14,594 bases of DNA from Candidatus Bathyarchaeota archaeon BA1 (GCA_001399805.1 LIHJ01000070.1:1-14594); one strand, 5' to 3'; positions 1-6,385 are shown, counted from the stretch's first letter. Numbers and translations: made by a program. The notes: generated by a model not told the origin, from the letters alone.

Positions 1-24
1 ATCCATCTTAAGCAAAGCCGAGTA

Positions 25-55
25 GTCATGCGGTTCTGTGTGATCCGCATTTGAC
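25..55. other. Unassigned hairpin near window edge
   Basis: ATGCGG (28-33) and CCGCAT (45-50) pair perfectly around an 11-base loop, and the stem can extend through GTC/GAC (25-27, 53-55) across a two-base bulge. The surrounding 1-125 holds no recognisable gene; a short open plus-strand frame from the left edge stops at 52-54 and could be the tail of an upstream gene. The hairpin could be a mobile-element end or a terminator. I cannot assign it. Confidence 0.3.
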
Positions 56-125
56 GGAGAGGGTGAGGAGTTAAGTTGTTTTAGGCCTTTCCGCTTCTTG
101 ATCCGCTATTTGTAGAGATGTTATT

Positions 126-548
126 TTAGTAGTCTTTTAAGTGTACGGTTAGAATTTCTTTGTATGCCTTCTCGTAAAGGATGTCGTCAGCAGTTAAGAG
201 GGTTGCTCCAATTTTCTTAGACGCCTTTACATACGTGCTATCATAGTAGGTTGCGTCGTTCTTTACACCCCAATCTAGAACGTCTTTGTGTTCTTCTTCA
301 TCTAACTCAATTGAATCAATTCTAAGCCCCAAGAAGTACGAGAACTTTTCCTCAGCCTCACCTAGATTTATAAATCCTCGCTTAACAGCTTTCCATAAGG
401 TGTTTCCAACCTCATAAACCACCAGTTTCGGCGCTCTTAAGTCAACGACTTCTCCGAGAAAATTCTCTAAAACTAATCTTGCTTTATCTGATAGGTCCTC
501 AACCAATAGAAATCTGGATGCAACAGAAGCATCTATCACATAAACCAT
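126..548 (-). CDS. vapC: VapC-type PIN-domain toxin (ribonuclease)
   Basis: A 140-residue PIN-domain protein, the normal VapC length. The acidic residues expected to bind Mg2+ are visible: D6 in the N-terminal VIDAS strand, E46 in YEVGN, D103 in YYDSTYVKA and D121/D122 in LLTADD. VapC toxins are Mg2+-dependent endoribonucleases, often cutting tRNA or rRNA, and are held inactive by VapB. The gene directly follows vapB on the same strand: the vapB stop TGA and this ATG share one base (TGATG), which implies translational coupling. A TTG one codon upstream (551) is a possible start, but the ATG fits the coupling better. The RNA target cannot be read from sequence. Confidence 0.9.
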   Translation of the reverse strand: MVYVIDASVASRFLLVEDLSDKARLVLENFLGEVVDLRAPKLVVYEVGNTLWKAVKRGFINLGEAEEKFSYFLGLRIDSIELDEEEHKDVLDWGVKNDATYYDSTYVKASKKIGATLLTADDILYEKAYKEILTVHLKDY

Positions 549-772
549 CAACGAGTTTCCCTTATCTCCCTTATCGTTTTGTTTATAAATCCCTTCGGGA
601 CAACGTGTTTTCCCGTCTTTAAGCCTTCTAGAAGCTTTTCAGCTACGCTTTTCCTCTCTTCCAACTCGACCCTTCGCCTAATGGCCTCTCTAATGTACTC
701 AGACCAATTGATCCTAACTACACCCATTTTCCTTTTCAACTCCTCGTCAACCTTGACGGTAACGGTATGCAT
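548..772 (-). CDS. vapB: VapB-type ribbon-helix-helix antitoxin
   Basis: A 74-residue protein with an N-terminal ribbon-helix-helix fold: the strand HTVTVKVDEELKRKM is followed by two helices around INWSEYIREAIRRRVE. The charged C-terminal tail would wrap the toxin. In this family the antitoxin neutralises VapC and, as dimers or the VapBC complex, represses its own promoter. It lies immediately upstream of vapC with a one-base stop/start overlap. The ATG at 772 is preceded by GGTGAT at a spacing of about 7 bases, supporting this start. The antitoxin-first order and coupling are typical of an intact module. Confidence 0.88.
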   Translation of the reverse strand: MHTVTVKVDEELKRKMGVVRINWSEYIREAIRRRVELEERKSVAEKLLEGLKTGKHVVPKGFINKTIREIRETR

Positions 773-805
773 AGCAGTATCACCAAAAAGTAATGATAAG
801 GAGCA

Positions 806-830
806 ATCTTTTAAGCATTACTATAGATAA
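806..830 (-). promoter_or_regulatory. Candidate TATA promoter of vapBC
   Basis: Read on the minus strand, the sequence upstream of vapB contains TTATCTATAG and CTTAAAAG, A/T-rich TATA-like elements 40-55 bases before the ATG at 772. This fits an archaeal box A with a short leader. No palindromic operator is evident. The call rests only on composition and position. Confidence 0.3.
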
Positions 831-960
831 TAAAATAGAGCTGTACACAAATACCTTGTGGCAACGGTGAAAGCCACAGACACATAACAATAGCCAGCCA
901 AGGGAACAGGATTCCGGTGGCCAGGGCAAAATAATAGCTAATAAAAAGGGATGCTCTGAC

Positions 961-1031
961 GTGTACGCTCGTCAAGTTTTTTGGAGGCTGTGAAAACAGC
1001 TCACCTTAACGGGGTTGCAGGGGTGTACGAG
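961..1031. other. Possible structured RNA: GAAA-capped hairpin in a closing stem
   Basis: GCTGT (987-991) and ACAGC (996-1000) form a perfect five-base stem closed by a GAAA tetraloop, a GNRA loop typical of structured RNA. An outer pair, CTCGT (968-972) with ACGAG (1027-1031), would enclose it. GTGTACG occurs directly repeated at 961-967 and 1023-1029. No family (SRP, RNase P, tRNA, group II intron) could be matched. The short stems may arise by chance. Confidence 0.25.
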
Positions 1032-1255
1032 TTAACAAGGAAGAGAGGAGCCGCCGTTCTGCTGTAAAGGTTCATAAGCGTATTCCTGGTCTTCAGCTTC
1101 CACTTTCCCCGTTGTCACCTTCGAACTTCTTAGCTGTCTTCGGGATTCTGACCAAAAAGGCTTTTTCTATACCCCCTCTAGGTTTCAACATTTTGCATTA
1201 TTTGGATCCGAATATGTATAGAGAGACAGCTCGTCAGCATGTCAGCTAGTTGACG

Positions 1256-1435
1256 ATGCGTAAGAAATGGGTAAAGGTGTGTTTAAGCAAGGAGCAGAGG
1301 CGTCTACTCAGAAGGATTGCTGAGGGCTTGGGCATAGGGGAGAGCGAGGTTTTACGTCAAGCCTTCATGGAATACGCCAAATCCATCAGCCTCATAACAG
1401 AAACAATACAAAAACAAGATAAGCCACTTACCTAA
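1256..1435 (+). CDS. Orphan ribbon-helix-helix (CopG-like) antitoxin or regulator
   Basis: A 59-residue protein whose body, from WVKVCLSKEQRRLLRRI to ESEVLRQAFMEYAK, reads as an RHH fold: a beta strand, an amphipathic helix, a G-x-G-x-S turn and a second helix. Such proteins bind DNA as dimers and commonly act as toxin-antitoxin antitoxins. The ATG at 1256 is taken over a TTG two codons earlier; neither has a clear Shine-Dalgarno site, and a TATA-like ATGTATA at about 1214 suits a nearly leaderless transcript. No PIN or RelE toxin follows, so it is an orphan antitoxin or a stand-alone regulator. The next 190 bases contain only an unrecognised 61-codon frame (GTG at 1441) that I do not regard as a gene. 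Confidence 0.6.
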   Translation: MRKKWVKVCLSKEQRRLLRRIAEGLGIGESEVLRQAFMEYAKSISLITETIQKQDKPLT

Positions 1436-1625
1436 CTGGGGTGTCAAGGCAGGCACGCCTAAATCGACCCGTCGACTCGCTGGCGTCTAACCACCCGATC
1501 TCGATTAAGTCCCCGAACCGCAATGAATTAATGGTCTTCCAAATCGTCAAGGCACACGATCGAGATAAGCGAGAGCCCACGCATGTTCTTAAACAAATTG
1601 TGTTCTATAGCGCAGATTATTTCTA

Positions 1626-1838
1626 ATGTTGTTCCCTTTTAACCTGGTTTTGGCGTGCGCAGCTGGAGTAGCGCGCGTGCTCAAACTTGTCGAACTCGGA
1701 TATTCAATTGATCGCATCGTTGAGGAGTATCCACACCTATCTAGAGATGTTGTAACTGAGATGTTGAAGCTTGCGAAAAGGATGCATGAGGTTGTCAGCT
1801 ACCATAAAGTGAAGATGCTAATCGAGGCTGGAAGGTGA
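1626..1838 (+). CDS. DUF433-type antitoxin, N-terminally shortened
   Basis: Residues 16-50 (from VARVLKLVELGYSID through EEYPHLSRDVVTEML) match the helix-turn-helix half of DUF433 proteins, small antitoxins usually paired with DUF5615 PIN-like toxins. The family normally has a conserved stretch reading roughly as G-x-P-x-I-x-G-T-R before this helix. Here that part is missing and replaced by an unrelated hydrophobic MLFPFNLVLACAAG, so the frame is probably 5'-truncated or recombined. Its stop overlaps the GTG of the broken toxin by four bases (GTGA, 1835-1838), the classic coupling of this pair. Probably non-functional, as the partner is also dead. Confidence 0.55.
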   Translation: MLFPFNLVLACAAGVARVLKLVELGYSIDRIVEEYPHLSRDVVTEMLKLAKRMHEVVSYHKVKMLIEAGR

Positions 1839-2182
1839 ACGCGAGTTTCCTCCTAGATGAGAGCGCCCCACCTCTGTCCTGAACGTTTCAAAGAAAAGAG
1901 GCTTTGAAGCCATAAGACTCATCGACATCAGGTTAGTTAGACTTAAAAACAGCGAGGTTACTGAACTGTCCATACGGGAAAACAAAATTATCTCACCCTG
2001 GACTCTGACTTTTGAGGCTGAGGAAGAGTCTGTTAAGAGAGGTGAAAGTTATCTTCATCGACGTACGCCCAAGAGAACCCGCCATGATCGCCCATTTAGT
2101 CGATGAACATATAAATGAATGCATAAAGACCCTAAAACGAAAAAATGTTATCAACTTAACCAAGGAAGGCATTATAACTTAA
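1835..2182 (+). pseudogene. Frameshifted DUF5615 (PIN-like) toxin
   Basis: Three pieces in alternating frames reconstruct a DUF5615-like toxin. It opens with GTG and NASFLLDESAPP, the metal-binding LLDE strand of the family, then hits a TGA at 1880. The continuation VSKKRGFEAIRLIDIRL... through ENKIISPWTLTFEAEEE lies one frame away (1876 to about 2040). The end, KVIFIDVRPREPAMIAHLVD, returns to the first frame at 2042 and runs to TAA at 2180-2182. Intact family members read LLDE...RGFD...ENRIL-T-D-x-DF...V-I-F-I-D. Here the T-x-D motif is also altered to SPWTLTF. At least two indels make it a pseudogene; sequencing error is possible but two independent shifts argue against it. Confidence 0.65.
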
Positions 2183-2252
2183 TACAAACCTTGGCCATCT
2201 TCACTGAGATAAATGGCACCCAGATCTTCAGAAAGCGAGAGTGGTTAGAATA

Positions 2253-3377
2253 CTACGAAAGCAAGTGGATGTTTCCTATTCTAACGTTTTTGAGGTATTT
2301 CTTGGCGGTGTCACAGCATTGGTGGGCCAATTCCCGGCTGGTGGTGGGTAAATCCGTCATCACGTAGTGTGGGTAGAAGGCCAGGAGGGTGTAGGGGATT
2401 CTTGGGTCTATTTCCGCTATGAAGCTGGCTAAGTTGCGAACCTCCTCTACGTCTACATACCCGGCAACAAGGAGGGTGCTAGCGGTGAGTATGGGCAGCT
2501 CTGGGCGCTCCTTAAAGAACCTTTCGCCAATCATCCTGAAACTCTCAAGGGTGGGCCTGTTGGAAACTCCACATAGGGCTAGGTTGAGGTTTTCATCCCA
2601 GGTCTTTAGGTCGAATTTGATGTTTCCGCCGCTGGTGAGGGAGAGCTCGGCCCCCTTTAAGGCTGTTTCCTCCCTCCAATACCCATTAGTCTCCCAGCAA
2701 ACCCGAAAGATTCGCCCGTCATCCCGAGCCTTCTCTAGCGCCATCTGGCTTGCTTTGAGGGCATGAGGCATCTGCACCGAGGGATCCCCACCGAAAAAAC
2801 ATATGCATGAGACGTGGGCATCCGCCTTATCCGCCAGGCTCTCAGCGCTCATCACTGGCTGAAGCTTGGCGGTCAAGTTCCGATAATGCCAATTCTGGCA
2901 AAAAAGGCAGTCTAGGCTGCATGCCCCATAAAACACGGCGAGGTTTGCGTAACCCGTCTCTGCCCCCCGCTTATATGCATATTTTGGGTAGCCCGCGCCA
3001 GTGCAGCCCGGACAGAACCACCATGCGACGCAGTTGGTGGGCAAGGCGTCATAATACCATTGGAGAATTCCCTTTTCCGGGGTTCCGCCCATCCGAACCA
3101 ATCGACCACCCGTGTTGAAGACAAGGCCGCAAAAGCCCTTCCCGCTGACGCCGATTTTGCAGTCGTTGGAGCATACTCCACACGGAATCCCGTTTGGATC
3201 CCGTGGGGGCTTTGGTGGAAGGCTAAACATCGCACGGCTCTCCGCATGAACTCCATCCGTTATCTTGAGCGCCTCCCAGGGCTTCTTCCGAATGCATTGT
3301 AGGCAGGCACCAAATCGACTTGAGATTACGGGTGAACGCTCACCGCAGATTTGACATTGACCCAACGCACGCACCAA
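2253..3377 (-). CDS. Radical SAM protein, PFL-activase/AmmeMemoRadiSam-like, with extra Cys clusters
   Basis: A 374-residue protein. The radical SAM [4Fe-4S] motif is C153-SLD-C157-LF-C160 followed by QNW, the signature of the pyruvate-formate-lyase-activase branch (COG1180-like). Upstream are a CxxC...CxxC zinc-ribbon-like pair (C8/C11 and C25/C28), a C-G-V-C-x3-C...GFCG cluster (66-83) resembling the N-terminal cluster of AmmeMemoRadiSam proteins, and a further C122-PG-C125. FFGGDPS serves as the GGEP-like SAM-binding motif. It would cleave SAM to make a 5'-deoxyadenosyl radical; the substrate is unknown. It is monocistronic: the next gene upstream is 197 bases away. Start is TTG 3377 or the adjacent GTG 3374, both just after an AAGG. 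Family assignment is firm; function is not. Confidence 0.85.
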   Translation of the reverse strand: MVRALGQCQICGERSPVISSRFGACLQCIRKKPWEALKITDGVHAESRAMFSLPPKPPRDPNGIPCGVCSNDCKIGVSGKGFCGLVFNTGGRLVRMGGTPEKGILQWYYDALPTNCVAWWFCPGCTGAGYPKYAYKRGAETGYANLAVFYGACSLDCLFCQNWHYRNLTAKLQPVMSAESLADKADAHVSCICFFGGDPSVQMPHALKASQMALEKARDDGRIFRVCWETNGYWREETALKGAELSLTSGGNIKFDLKTWDENLNLALCGVSNRPTLESFRMIGERFFKERPELPILTASTLLVAGYVDVEEVRNLASFIAEIDPRIPYTLLAFYPHYVMTDLPTTSRELAHQCCDTAKKYLKNVRIGNIHLLS

Positions 3378-3552
3378 TAAAACCTTATGTGATAGTTATT
3401 TTTAGTTGTTATGGCAGTTTCTTGAAAGGGCTTACCTTATCGATTTTCCTCCCCACAAGTAGGATGGCAACATCAGGGCAGGACTTAACACGGCAATGAG
3501 GGAGAATATAGTAACTATGAAGATAATTAATAAATTCTGCAACCTACATCGT

Positions 3553-3561
3553 AAAAAAAAA
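3553..3561 (-). terminator. Poly-T terminator after the acetyltransferase gene
   Basis: Nine consecutive A on the plus strand (T on the transcribed sense) lie about 14 bases past the stop of the minus-strand acetyltransferase gene. Archaeal transcription commonly ends at such oligo-T tracts without a hairpin. This also agrees with the downstream radical SAM gene being separately transcribed. Confidence 0.45.
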
Positions 3562-3574
3562 GCACAATTTAGCC

Positions 3575-4075
3575 TTATTTTTCTAAAAGAGGTTCAAATG
3601 GGAGTTTTCTTGACATCACGTGGGCGCTTTCGCCGTTTGAATAGTAGCCGTGGATGGTTCGTATGGTTTCGAAACCCATCTTTTTGTAGAGGCTGATGGC
3701 CGGTGTGTTGCTGATCCTAACCTCAAGGTAGCATTCCTTTGCCTTGTAGGTGAGCATGTTTTTCATGGCCTCCAGCATCAGTGCGTGGGCGATGCCTTGG
3801 CGTCGATGCTCCGGCAGAACGGCAATGGAGATGACGTGTCCCTTTTTTGAGATCCCCAGTATCCCGTAGTTGGAGAGCCCCGTTTCGACCCTGCACATGA
3901 CATAGCCCACTATGGCGTCGTTCTTCTCCGCAACCAGGAAGGTGGCTGGGAAGTGTTCATGCAGATCCATGAAGAAGAAGCTTGTGTAGTTCTCAGGGAG
4001 GCAGACCCTGTTTATGTGCATCACTTTCTCCAAGTCTGTGGGTTTAAACGGTCTAAGGATGAGCATCGTCTGCAT
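3575..4075 (-). CDS. Archaeal N-terminal acetyltransferase (RimI/Ard1-like, GNAT)
   Basis: A 166-residue GNAT protein. Acetyl-CoA binding is shown by the strand ISIAVLPEHRRQGIAHALM (83-101), with the R-R-x-G-x-A pyrophosphate loop, and by the late motif LEVRISNTPAISLYKKMGF (117-135), in which N123 and Y130 are the usual conserved positions. CLPENYTSFFF (25-35) is characteristic of archaeal Ard1/NAT enzymes, which acetylate the alpha-amino group of nascent proteins with relaxed specificity. ATG 4075 is used, with a weak GGA upstream; an internal ATG three codons later is possible. It stands alone, about 100 bases downstream of larA, with its own TATA-like element. Confidence 0.88.
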   Translation of the reverse strand: MQTMLILRPFKPTDLEKVMHINRVCLPENYTSFFFMDLHEHFPATFLVAEKNDAIVGYVMCRVETGLSNYGILGISKKGHVISIAVLPEHRRQGIAHALMLEAMKNMLTYKAKECYLEVRISNTPAISLYKKMGFETIRTIHGYYSNGESAHVMSRKLPFEPLLEK

Positions 4076-4113
4076 GGTCGTTCCAGCTGTTAGAGGATAG
4101 TGTCTGTAAGCAA

Positions 4114-4126
4114 GTTAAATATTTTA
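4114..4126 (-). promoter_or_regulatory. TATA box of the acetyltransferase gene
   Basis: On the minus strand CTAAAATATTTAAC lies about 40 bases before the ATG at 4075. An archaeal box A here would start transcription about 15-20 bases before the ATG. It lies in the 100-base gap after larA, arguing for independent transcription. Confidence 0.45.
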
Positions 4127-4174
4127 GGATGCCCCTGACTTGAAATAACAATGGATCCAGCTCATGCCTTCATG

Positions 4175-5443
4175 TCATTCAATGGCCTTAAGGATGGGAA
4201 GGGTGATGTTCCCATGGGGGATAGCCCAAACCTTGGCATTTTTGCCTGCAATGTCAAACGCTTGGCGTAATGCGTCGTTTACGGCCCTCGCTGTCTTCAA
4301 TTTGAAGATATTCACGGCGTGGTAGTCGGGCATGATGGAAACGAGGATGATTTGGACCTTTTGCAGGGCCTTCGTTAGGTAATAGGCCTTATGCCCTCCC
4401 ACAATGAAGCGCCTTTTGATCTTGCTTTCCATCTCCCTTAGGTCCTTGAATCTCATCATCCAATCATAAAAAACCTCGTTTCCATGTCCCTCAGGGCATT
4501 CTGCCACCAAAACGATGACCCCTCCCCGTTTCACGGTTTCAAGGGCGCTGATAACCCCCTTGCAAGCTTGATAGAGGTCAATGTCGAACGGGTTTCCTCC
4601 TGGGCTCACAACGACAATGTCTGCTCTTCGTTCAATGGGCACCTTGTACATTTCGTCCACAAGCTTGACTCCCTCATAAAAGGCTTGCTCCAGGTCTCCC
4701 GCAAAGGCTTTGACCACCTCTTGTTTGCTGTTTGTTACAACATTTAGAATGAAGTCAACCTTGGCGAGCTTTGCCGCCTCCACCATGTCCTCATGTATGG
4801 GGTTGCCCCCTAACACACCCGTTTTGGCCTTGGGGTGGAGAAGCATGGCATGGTTGTGTTGGATAGTTTCTGCGCTGCATACTGCAGGCAGGACACTTTT
4901 TCTACCACCACCATACCCCGCATAATAATGCAGCCCAATATCTCCTGTCAGAATCCTTACATTGGCCTCAGCGAACGCCCTGTTGACATAAACCTTTGTT
5001 CCAAAGGTTGTCTTGCCCAGATAAACATGATCCTTAGACTTATAATCATGGTTTATGGCCTTCACCCTTTTTAAACTCTCCTCACCCACAAGTTTTTTCA
5101 TCTCATCTGGCTTCACCGCACGATGACTACCACAACCAAAAATAATTGTGACATCCTCGTCTTTCACTCCCGACCCACTCAGCTCATCCAAAATCGGAGG
5201 AACCATCAGATAAGTAGGGCTTGCTCGGGTTGCGTCATCAACCACGATGGCTACCTTATCACCCGACTTTGCCATCTCGCTTAACTGCTTGGATCCGATA
5301 GGCTCCTTTAAGGCTCTCTCAATCTCAGCTCGGGGATCCGTCGCACCTGGTTTTTCTTTTGGCTTAATTTCGCCTAAGAAGTTTTGAGTGGGGATTCTCG
5401 CACAAACCTCAGTTCTTCCGTACGGCAACCATACGTCTACCAT
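4175..5443 (-). CDS. larA: LarA-family nickel-pincer racemase/epimerase
   Basis: A 422-residue homologue of lactate racemase LarA, near the family's usual length. Residues that hold or work with the Ni-pincer nucleotide in the Lactobacillus enzyme have counterparts at almost identical spacing: DDATR (69-73), H107 in GSHR, H172 in IGLHYY, K182 in GGGRK (the cofactor-tethering lysine) and H198. LarA enzymes interconvert 2-hydroxyacid stereoisomers; archaeal homologues differ in substrate, so lactate is not certain. The cofactor makers larB, larC and larE are not in this window. Start: GAGGTG lies nine bases before ATG 5443. The alternative GTG at 5455 is itself part of that Shine-Dalgarno, so the ATG is preferred. 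Confidence 0.87.
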   Translation of the reverse strand: MVDVWLPYGRTEVCARIPTQNFLGEIKPKEKPGATDPRAEIERALKEPIGSKQLSEMAKSGDKVAIVVDDATRASPTYLMVPPILDELSGSGVKDEDVTIIFGCGSHRAVKPDEMKKLVGEESLKRVKAINHDYKSKDHVYLGKTTFGTKVYVNRAFAEANVRILTGDIGLHYYAGYGGGRKSVLPAVCSAETIQHNHAMLLHPKAKTGVLGGNPIHEDMVEAAKLAKVDFILNVVTNSKQEVVKAFAGDLEQAFYEGVKLVDEMYKVPIERRADIVVVSPGGNPFDIDLYQACKGVISALETVKRGGVIVLVAECPEGHGNEVFYDWMMRFKDLREMESKIKRRFIVGGHKAYYLTKALQKVQIILVSIMPDYHAVNIFKLKTARAVNDALRQAFDIAGKNAKVWAIPHGNITLPILKAIE

Positions 5444-5612
5444 TGAAGATGCCACCTCAGTATTCTAGCATGAATGTTTTTCGGGAGGTGTTACTAAGGT
5501 TTTCCTTCTTTCTCTAAAAGTTTTTTCGCGGTTTTTATTAGTCGTAAATCTTGTTAAATATATGTTGCTTCAGCATCACTTAAGAAGGAGTAGATAGCTC
5601 CTTCTGATTGGA
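5444..5612. other. Spacer between larA and the endonuclease relic
   Basis: A/T-rich spacer with no gene. It contains an A/T-rich GTTAAATATATG (about 5553-5564) that could be a TATA element in either direction, and the inverted repeat at 5583-5605. The Shine-Dalgarno GAGGTG for larA lies at its left edge on the minus strand. Confidence 0.5.
5583..5605. repeat. Perfect 8-bp inverted repeat with 7-base loop
   Basis: AGAAGGAG (5583-5590) and CTCCTTCT (5598-5605) are exact reverse complements around TAGATAG. It lies between the larA promoter region and the first recognisable codons of the endonuclease relic. It could be an operator, a terminator hairpin or an element boundary. The left arm resembles a Shine-Dalgarno site, so as RNA it could mask ribosome access. 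Confidence 0.4.
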
Positions 5613-5970
5613 TGGGAAGGCGAGCGTAGGTGGGATGTGCTCGAATATATTGCCAACCGCCCCATCTTGCTAGGCACTTCCTAGCTGGTTTCTGGGATGG
5701 AGATGGCACCATAGCCGAGGATGTCACGCCGAGGTTCTACGGCACAGAACCCCGCCTCCTAGAATACGCAGACCGCGCCCTTAGATGTCTTGCCTTAACG
5801 ACTTACATATATAGAGAAGAGCCTACCAGAACCGTGAACGAATTGGGCATCGTCCGAGAAAAACAAAGTACATTTATGACGTAGTGCGTGGGCGTCGTTC
5901 CGCCCTAAAATGGGCTGAACTTGTCGGAAGGCATCTTCTCCACCCTGCGAAGCATAGGTGGGGTTTATGA
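5613..5970 (+). pseudogene. Degenerate LAGLIDADG homing endonuclease
   Basis: Pieces in three successive frames reconstruct a LAGLIDADG protein. WEGERRWDVLEYIANRP (5613-5663) runs into HLARHFLAGFWDGDGTIAED (from about 5664) after a shift at a CCCC run. FLAGFWDGDG is the LAGLIDADG helix with its catalytic acidic residue intact. The second frame continues with ...RLLEYADRALRCLALTTYI... to TAG 5882. The third frame, YDVVRGRRSALKWAELVGRH (from 5875), carries on to a TGA at 5968-5970. Order and content match stand-alone or intron/intein homing endonucleases, in which a conserved K-W-A lies after the DNA-binding sheet. No start codon with ribosome site remains. It is a dead remnant; its original host site is unknown. 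Confidence 0.6.
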
Positions 5971-6135
5971 GAGAATTTACCGAGAACCCTCCCACTAGCA
6001 CATGCCGATTAAGACCCTTATTGACCGAGAAGTTAACGACCCTACATAGCCAAAACTGCAAAGTATAAGGCTAAGAACAAACTTAGCGCGCGCCTATTTC
6101 ATCGGTGATTCCTTTATGCCCCACCAGCACGCGGA
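5971..6135 (+). other. Decayed coding stretch, unassigned
   Basis: Short plus-strand frames follow the endonuclease relic (VYERIYREPSH to a TAG; later KTAKYKAKNKLSARLFHR to a TGA), each broken by stops after 15-25 codons. They have the charged composition of coding sequence rather than spacer. They may be the eroded second half of the homing endonuclease, but no second LAGLIDADG motif can be read. Confidence 0.25.
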
Positions 6136-6311
6136 CGCATAGGAAAGGAAACAGCATACAAACACAACGTCATACTGGAAATGCAAAGGTTATGGACGAT
6201 CAGAAACCTCGACCTGCCACGTGAACCTTGAAAGAAGCAGAACGGGAGCACATGTGGAGAGCCATGCTTGAGGAGCCAGAGTCCATACCAGAAGAGGAAG
6301 TCCCCGAATGA
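6136..6311 (+). pseudogene. C-terminal fragment of an unidentified protein
   Basis: Two abutting open frames look coding. The first (6136-6231) includes AYKHNVILEMQRLWTIRNLD and ends LPREP-stop. The second, beginning at 6228 in another frame, reads LKEAEREHMWRAMLEEP and a Glu/Pro-rich end with TGA at 6309-6311. Joined by one frameshift they give a plausible helical, acidic C-terminus. It could be the true end of the homing endonuclease gene starting at 5613. I do not recognise the family. Confidence 0.3.
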
Positions 6312-6327
6312 CAGAGGCGCGCGCTAG

Positions 6328-6358
6328 TCTGAAAACTAGTCGTCGAATAGTTTTCAGA
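6328..6358. repeat. 11-bp perfect inverted repeat upstream of the ABC gene
   Basis: TCTGAAAACTA (6328-6338) and TAGTTTTCAGA (6348-6358) are exact reverse complements around nine bases. The repeat ends about 30 bases before the TATA-like element of the ABC ATPase gene. Its placement suits a regulator binding site; it could also terminate transcripts from the left or be a relic end of the decayed element to its left. Confidence 0.5.
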
Positions 6359-6385
6359 TTATTATTTCCTTGCGCACGGGGGTTA

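Larger units (their letters stand above)
773..1255. other. 480-base region without a recognisable gene
   Basis: No frame gives a convincing protein of useful length. On the minus strand there is a 32-codon open frame from about 1191, beginning MLKPRGGIEKAFLV, of unknown significance. The notable content is the hairpin cluster at 961-1031, listed separately. Nothing resembling a tRNA (no paired T-arm around a TTCGA loop), a CRISPR array or a transposase was seen. Confidence 0.5.

Noticed and set aside
11..37. Group II intron domain V (AGCCG paired with CGGTT)
   Set aside because: Only about ten bases lie between the arms, far too short for domain V; no intron or reverse transcriptase is visible.
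579..830. Plus-strand frame over vapB
   Set aside because: Antisense shadow of a well-supported RHH antitoxin.
1441..1626. 61-codon plus-strand frame between the RHH gene and the DUF433 gene
   Set aside because: GTG start, no ribosome site, no recognisable fold and composition unlike neighbouring genes; treated as chance.
2119..2367. 82-codon plus-strand frame overlapping the end of the radical SAM gene
   Set aside because: Its first third is an out-of-frame reading of the toxin pseudogene and its last third is antisense to the radical SAM gene; no family features or ribosome site.
2912..3256. Long alternative frames inside the radical SAM gene
   Set aside because: The annotated frame contains all Cys motifs; the others are overlap shadows rich in Arg and Pro.
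3496..3696. 66-codon plus-strand frame opposite the acetyltransferase end
   Set aside because: Half is antisense to the acetyltransferase gene and the rest is A/T-rich spacer; no support.
5795..6061. 88-codon minus-strand frame over the endonuclease relic
   Set aside because: The plus-strand pieces contain the LAGLIDADG motif and family-like sequence; the minus frame shows none.
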